From Rhodococcus sp. PAMC28707 (lineage in GTDB: Bacteria > Actinomycetota > Actinomycetes > Mycobacteriales > Mycobacteriaceae), in the NCBI RefSeq assembly GCF_004795915.1, contig NZ_CP039253.1, positions 868,001 to 932,000 on the forward strand: a stretch of 64,000 nt of DNA, read 5' to 3'. The stretch's first letter is position 1. The number at the start of each line of letters is the position of its first letter. This document shows positions 61,701 to 64,000 of this stretch, piece by piece. Position numbers and translations under genes: made by a program. The notes under the pieces were generated by a model. It was not told the DNA's origin. It made no database searches and worked only from the letters and a program-made list of their open reading frames with translations.

Positions 61701-64000
61701 CACTCACGTACAGCTCGCCTGCCACGCCGACGGGCGCGAGGCCCAGCCGCGAATCGAGAACGCGAACGGTCAACCCTGGCAACGCGTCGCCGATCACGCT
61801 TGCTCTTGCCCGGTGCGCTGCCTCCCGCGAGAGAGCGAGGAAGGACACGTGCACGGTGGTCTCGGTGATGCCGTACATGTTGACCAGTTGTGGACCGTTC
61901 GGATGACGGGCATACCAACGCTCCAACGAGCTCAAATCGAGCGCCTCACCACCGAACACTATGTAACGCAGGGAAAGTGCCGGTGCACGGTCCCCCACCG
62001 AACGTTCTGCCTCGGCCAGCTGAGCGAATGCCGATGGTGTCTGATTCAGTACGGTGACGCTTTCGCGTGCGAGCAGTTCGAGGAACTTCTCGGGCGAGCG
62101 AGAGGTGTAGTAGTCCACTGTCACCAGCCGACCACCGGACAGCAACGGTCCCCAGATTTCCCAGACGGAGAAGTCGAATGCGTAGGAATGGAACATGGTC
62201 CATACGTCTTCGCTACTGAACTCGAACCGCTGCGCCGCGGCCGCGAACAGCGTTGTGACGTTTCGGTGGGTGACTGCAACACCCTTCGGGAGTCCAGTCG
62301 AGCCGGATGTGTAGATGACATACGCGACGTTGTCGGCGGAAGCACTTCTCGGCAGCTCGGAACCGGAAAGTGCGGATCCGTCGAGTTCGGTGACCAACGC
62401 GGAATCGACGTCGACCATGGGACAGTCGAACGCGCCGATCGAGTCGAGTTCCGCCTGTGACGTGATCACGGCACCGGGGGCTGCATCCCCGAGAATGTAC
62501 GAGATGCGATCGAGCGGGTTGCTCGTGTCGATCGGGAGGTACCCCGCACCGGCTTTCAGAACCCCGAGAATCGCCGCGATCAGATCTGCCGACCGCGGCA
62601 GCGCCACAGCTACCAGGCTTTCCGGTTTCACACCGGTCGCCGACAATGCCCGTGCAATCCGATTCGCTTTGCCGTCCAGCTCCGCATAGGTAAGGGTGAC
62701 ATCGCCACTGGTGACGGCGGGCGCCCCCGGGTTCGCGCGTACGGCAGCATCGAAGCGCGCCACGAGCGTTGCATCACCGACATCGACGAGTTCGGTGCCC
62801 CCAGCGCTCAGCGCCGCACGCTCGGCCTCGTCCATGATCTCGATATCGCCGATCACCACATCGGCATCCGCGACTACAGCGCTGACTATCGCGGTCAACC
62901 GGCGAGCAAAACTGACAGCCGTTACTTCGTCGAACACCTCACGCGCATAGGTCAATTCGACGGCCAGCGGGCCTTCACCACCAGCGCCCGACGCCATTTC
63001 GGTGATAGCCAATTGCAGATCGAACTTGGCTATCGCGACGTCGAGGTCCACGCCCGTCACAGTCAGGTCCGGCAAAGAGAACCGAGACGGTTCAAAGTTC
63101 TGGTAGGTCAACATGACCTGAAAGATCGGGTGGCGTGCGGCACTTCGTTCTGGATCCAGAATCTCCACCAGCCGCTCGAACGGCAGATCGGCATGAGCGA
63201 ACGCTTCGAGATCCACCCCACGCGCGGTGTCCAGCAGTTCACGGAAACTGAGGTCCGGCGAGGTATCGGTACGAAGCACGAGCGTATTGACGAACATGCC
63301 GATGAGGTTGTCGAGGGCCTCGTCACCGCGACCCGCTACCGGGGTGCCCACGACGATGTCGGTGGAGTCCGAAAGCCGTGACAGCAGCACGGCGAGTGCC
63401 GCGTGAACAACCATGAACACGCTGGCGCCCGATGCCGTCGCCAAAGTCCGCATCTGCCGATGCGTATCGGCATCGATTGTGAACGTATGTGTGGCACCGA
63501 GATTCGATGCGGCCGCAGGCCGGGGGCGATCGAACGGCAGCGATAGCTCGGTCGGAAGATCCGCCAACGCCTTCGTCCAGTACTCGATCTGATCGGAGAT
63601 GACCGAATCCGACTCGAGTTCGGATCCGAGGATGTCGCGCTGCCACAGGGTGTAGTCCGCGTACTGAACGGGTAACGGCGCGAAGTCGGGCACCGTGTTC
63701 TGAGTTCGGGCGTGATATGCCGTCATCACATCGCGAGTAAGGGGCCCCATCGAAACTCCGTCGCCGGAGATGTGATGCACCACGAACACCAGAATGTGCT
63801 CTTCGGCCGAGACCTGGAGCAGCCGCACCCGAAGAGGCACTTGGATTGTGACATCGAATCCGCTCGACACCGTATCCATCACAACGGCGGTGACATCATC
63901 CGGATCGACGATGACCGGAGTGAGCGCTGCAAGAACGTCGTCCACGGAACCGATGCTCTGAAAACCGACGCCGTCGTGGTCCGGGTACGACGTTCGAAGA
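58726..64000 (-). CDS. NRPS, C-A-T-C plus truncated A domain (5' end outside window)
   Basis: At least 1757 residues; the frame is open through position 64000 (RTSYPDHDGVGFQSIG...), so the N-terminus is missing. Visible domains in order: a C domain lacking its beginning (HHISGDG near 63760), a complete A domain with pocket residues DFWNVGMVH (threonine type; YTSGSTGLPKG present), T (GGNSL near 61095), C (HHISADG near 60525), and then a C-terminal A-like segment of about 270 residues (58726-59540). That last segment aligns with the A1 of the two-module NRPS (SSRLARELISRGVG..PRSVEQVVTLWAVVKSGGAV, WIVLSDDSV, ESRTYGTARFG). But YTSGSTGxPKG is replaced by FFEGVDPPLSHGD, the pocket Asp is lost, and everything after about A5 is missing. 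The final module must therefore be completed in trans. Confidence 0.9.
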   Translation of the reverse strand, partial: LRTSYPDHDGVGFQSIGSVDDVLAALTPVIVDPDDVTAVVMDTVSSGFDVTIQVPLRVRLLQVSAEEHILVFVVHHISGDGVSMGPLTRDVMTAYHARTQNTVPDFAPLPVQYADYTLWQRDILGSELESDSVISDQIEYWTKALADLPTELSLPFDRPRPAAASNLGATHTFTIDADTHRQMRTLATASGASVFMVVHAALAVLLSRLSDSTDIVVGTPVAGRGDEALDNLIGMFVNTLVLRTDTSPDLSFRELLDTARGVDLEAFAHADLPFERLVEILDPERSAARHPIFQVMLTYQNFEPSRFSLPDLTVTGVDLDVAIAKFDLQLAITEMASGAGGEGPLAVELTYAREVFDEVTAVSFARRLTAIVSAVVADADVVIGDIEIMDEAERAALSAGGTELVDVGDATLVARFDAAVRANPGAPAVTSGDVTLTYAELDGKANRIARALSATGVKPESLVAVALPRSADLIAAILGVLKAGAGYLPIDTSNPLDRISYILGDAAPGAVITSQAELDSIGAFDCPMVDVDSALVTELDGSALSGSELPRSASADNVAYVIYTSGSTGLPKGVAVTHRNVTTLFAAAAQRFEFSSEDVWTMFHSYAFDFSVWEIWGPLLSGGRLVTVDYYTSRSPEKFLELLARESVTVLNQTPSAFAQLAEAERSVGDRAPALSLRYIVFGGEALDLSSLERWYARHPNGPQLVNMYGITETTVHVSFLALSREAAHRARASVIGDALPGLTVRVLDSRLGLAPVGVAGELYVSGGQLARGYLGKSALTSTRFVADPLGPSGTVMYRTGDRGRWNTGGQLEYAGRSDSQVQLRGFRIELGEVESALLRDSDVAQAVAMVRRDLRQGADTEDRAGESLVAYVVPSAGASIDINRLRSVAAQFLTAYMVPDLIEMLDELPLTINGKLDHRALPVPVYESGSPFRAPSTPAEKAVAEVFATVLSQEVVGVDDSFFELGGNSLDATRVIARLNAALDSDVSVRELFEAPTVAALASCASRHLGVGGRRSLVAAERPERIPLSLAQQRMWFLNRLDPGSSVYNIPLAIRLSGELDLEALDSAIRDVIDRHESLRTSYPTDAGGPFQQIREVADVGLDLAPIACASETELIDKVRGTISRGFDVSTDIPVRAELFALTETDHVLAVSVHHISADGVSMAPLARDVMTAYVARISGSAPAWAPLTVQYADYALWQHDVLGDAEQADSIAAGQLRFWTEQLLGVPDELDLSTDRPRPPQQSMRGRSWATSLTPELTDSLNRVARANNASLFMVVHSALAVLLARMSGGRDIVIGTAVAGRGDAALDGLVGMFVNTLALRVDVDPADRFDDLLDRVRSVDLGAFANADVPFERVVDAVSPTRSVARHPIFQVVLSLQNQEQATLELPGLSISVLDGAELAAKFDLQVTVERVGDRLRVVFTYATDLFDEDSISRFGERFTLVLDAIAGSTEVIVGDIDIQSDTEADQGHVLTAAPSVGIAATVGVEGTTLAQVLRTVVDEDPDAPAISIGDVDITFGEVDERSSRLARELISRGVGPGDAVVVAIPRSVEQVVTLWAVVKSGGAVAGPASSSAVLGIAATVEAVEDSVGEWIVLSDDSVIKTVAEHSSRPVAYSERVRLLRPEDPFAFFEGVDPPLSHGDVVTIAESLRGLLGVTFESRTYGTARFGTSWSLLEWALAASAGSAMVVSAPGESEGPESVIVEQWVTHAFVSRAQGAALEASIEAEDLVSVVLTENPVHTKLPATDSAAGWTIFG

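Overview
The window looks like chromosomal DNA of a mycolic-acid-containing actinomycete (order Mycobacteriales, most likely Rhodococcus or a near relative). The evidence is high GC content, a type VII secretion locus next to truA-rplQ-rpoA, a secreted antigen-85-type mycolyltransferase, a zinc-type S14 protein, and an inverted but almost complete S10-spc-alpha ribosomal cluster.

Layout. (1) Positions 1-6134 hold an ESX-4-like type VII secretion locus: eccD (cut by the window edge) and mycP on +, eccB on -, eccE on +. (2) Positions 6104-7603 hold an NADPH-dependent FMN reductase and truA on -. (3) Positions 7609-30072 carry the ribosomal/transcription cluster on -, read from high to low coordinates: rpsJ-rplC-rplD-rplW-rplB-rpsS-rplV-rpsC-rplP-rpmC-rpsQ, then rplN-rplX-rplE-rpsN, rpsH-rplF-rplR-rpsE-rpmD-rplO, secY-adk-map, and infA-rpmJ-rpsM-rpsK-rpsD-rpoA-rplQ. 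Hairpin terminators and promoters separate the blocks. Three promoters share a -10-like box, exactly five bases, and then GGTTGCC. (4) Inside this cluster, between rpsQ and rplN, lies an opposite-strand, translationally coupled three-gene island (19746-24615): a DUF559/Vsr-like nuclease, a winged-helix-like protein, and a 1057-residue protein with two ATPase modules, the second HerA/FtsK-like. I do not recognise it as a named system. It looks like a candidate defence or DNA-processing module.

(5) Positions 30583-36961 (+) hold accessory genes: a DUF4442 hotdog protein, a TyrA/PapC-like dehydrogenase whose usual catalytic His is Asn, an AurF/CmlI-like diiron arylamine oxygenase with all seven metal ligands, a DrrABC-like ABC exporter, and a secreted lipase. 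(6) Positions 37056-64000 (-) hold a mycolyltransferase-like esterase and three NRPS genes. They are a 4606-residue A-T-C-A-T-C-A-T-E-C-A-T-TE protein, a 1971-residue A-T-C-A-T-TE protein, and a third NRPS that runs out of the window (C-A-T-C plus a broken A domain).

How the parts may work together (inference). The PapC-like and AurF-like enzymes would supply an aminated or nitrated aromatic unit, the NRPSs would assemble two TE-released peptides, and the DrrABC-like pump would export them. The upstream NRPS ends in C plus a half-length A domain lacking the nucleotide-binding motif. The two downstream NRPSs both start directly with A behind a matching basic leader. This suggests either a split module or a branch point. 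Two A domains 17.3 kb apart share nearly identical DNA tracts with a striking G/T bias on the coding strand, interrupted by a native segment, which points to recombination or gene conversion between modules. No tRNA, rRNA, CRISPR array or insertion sequence was seen.
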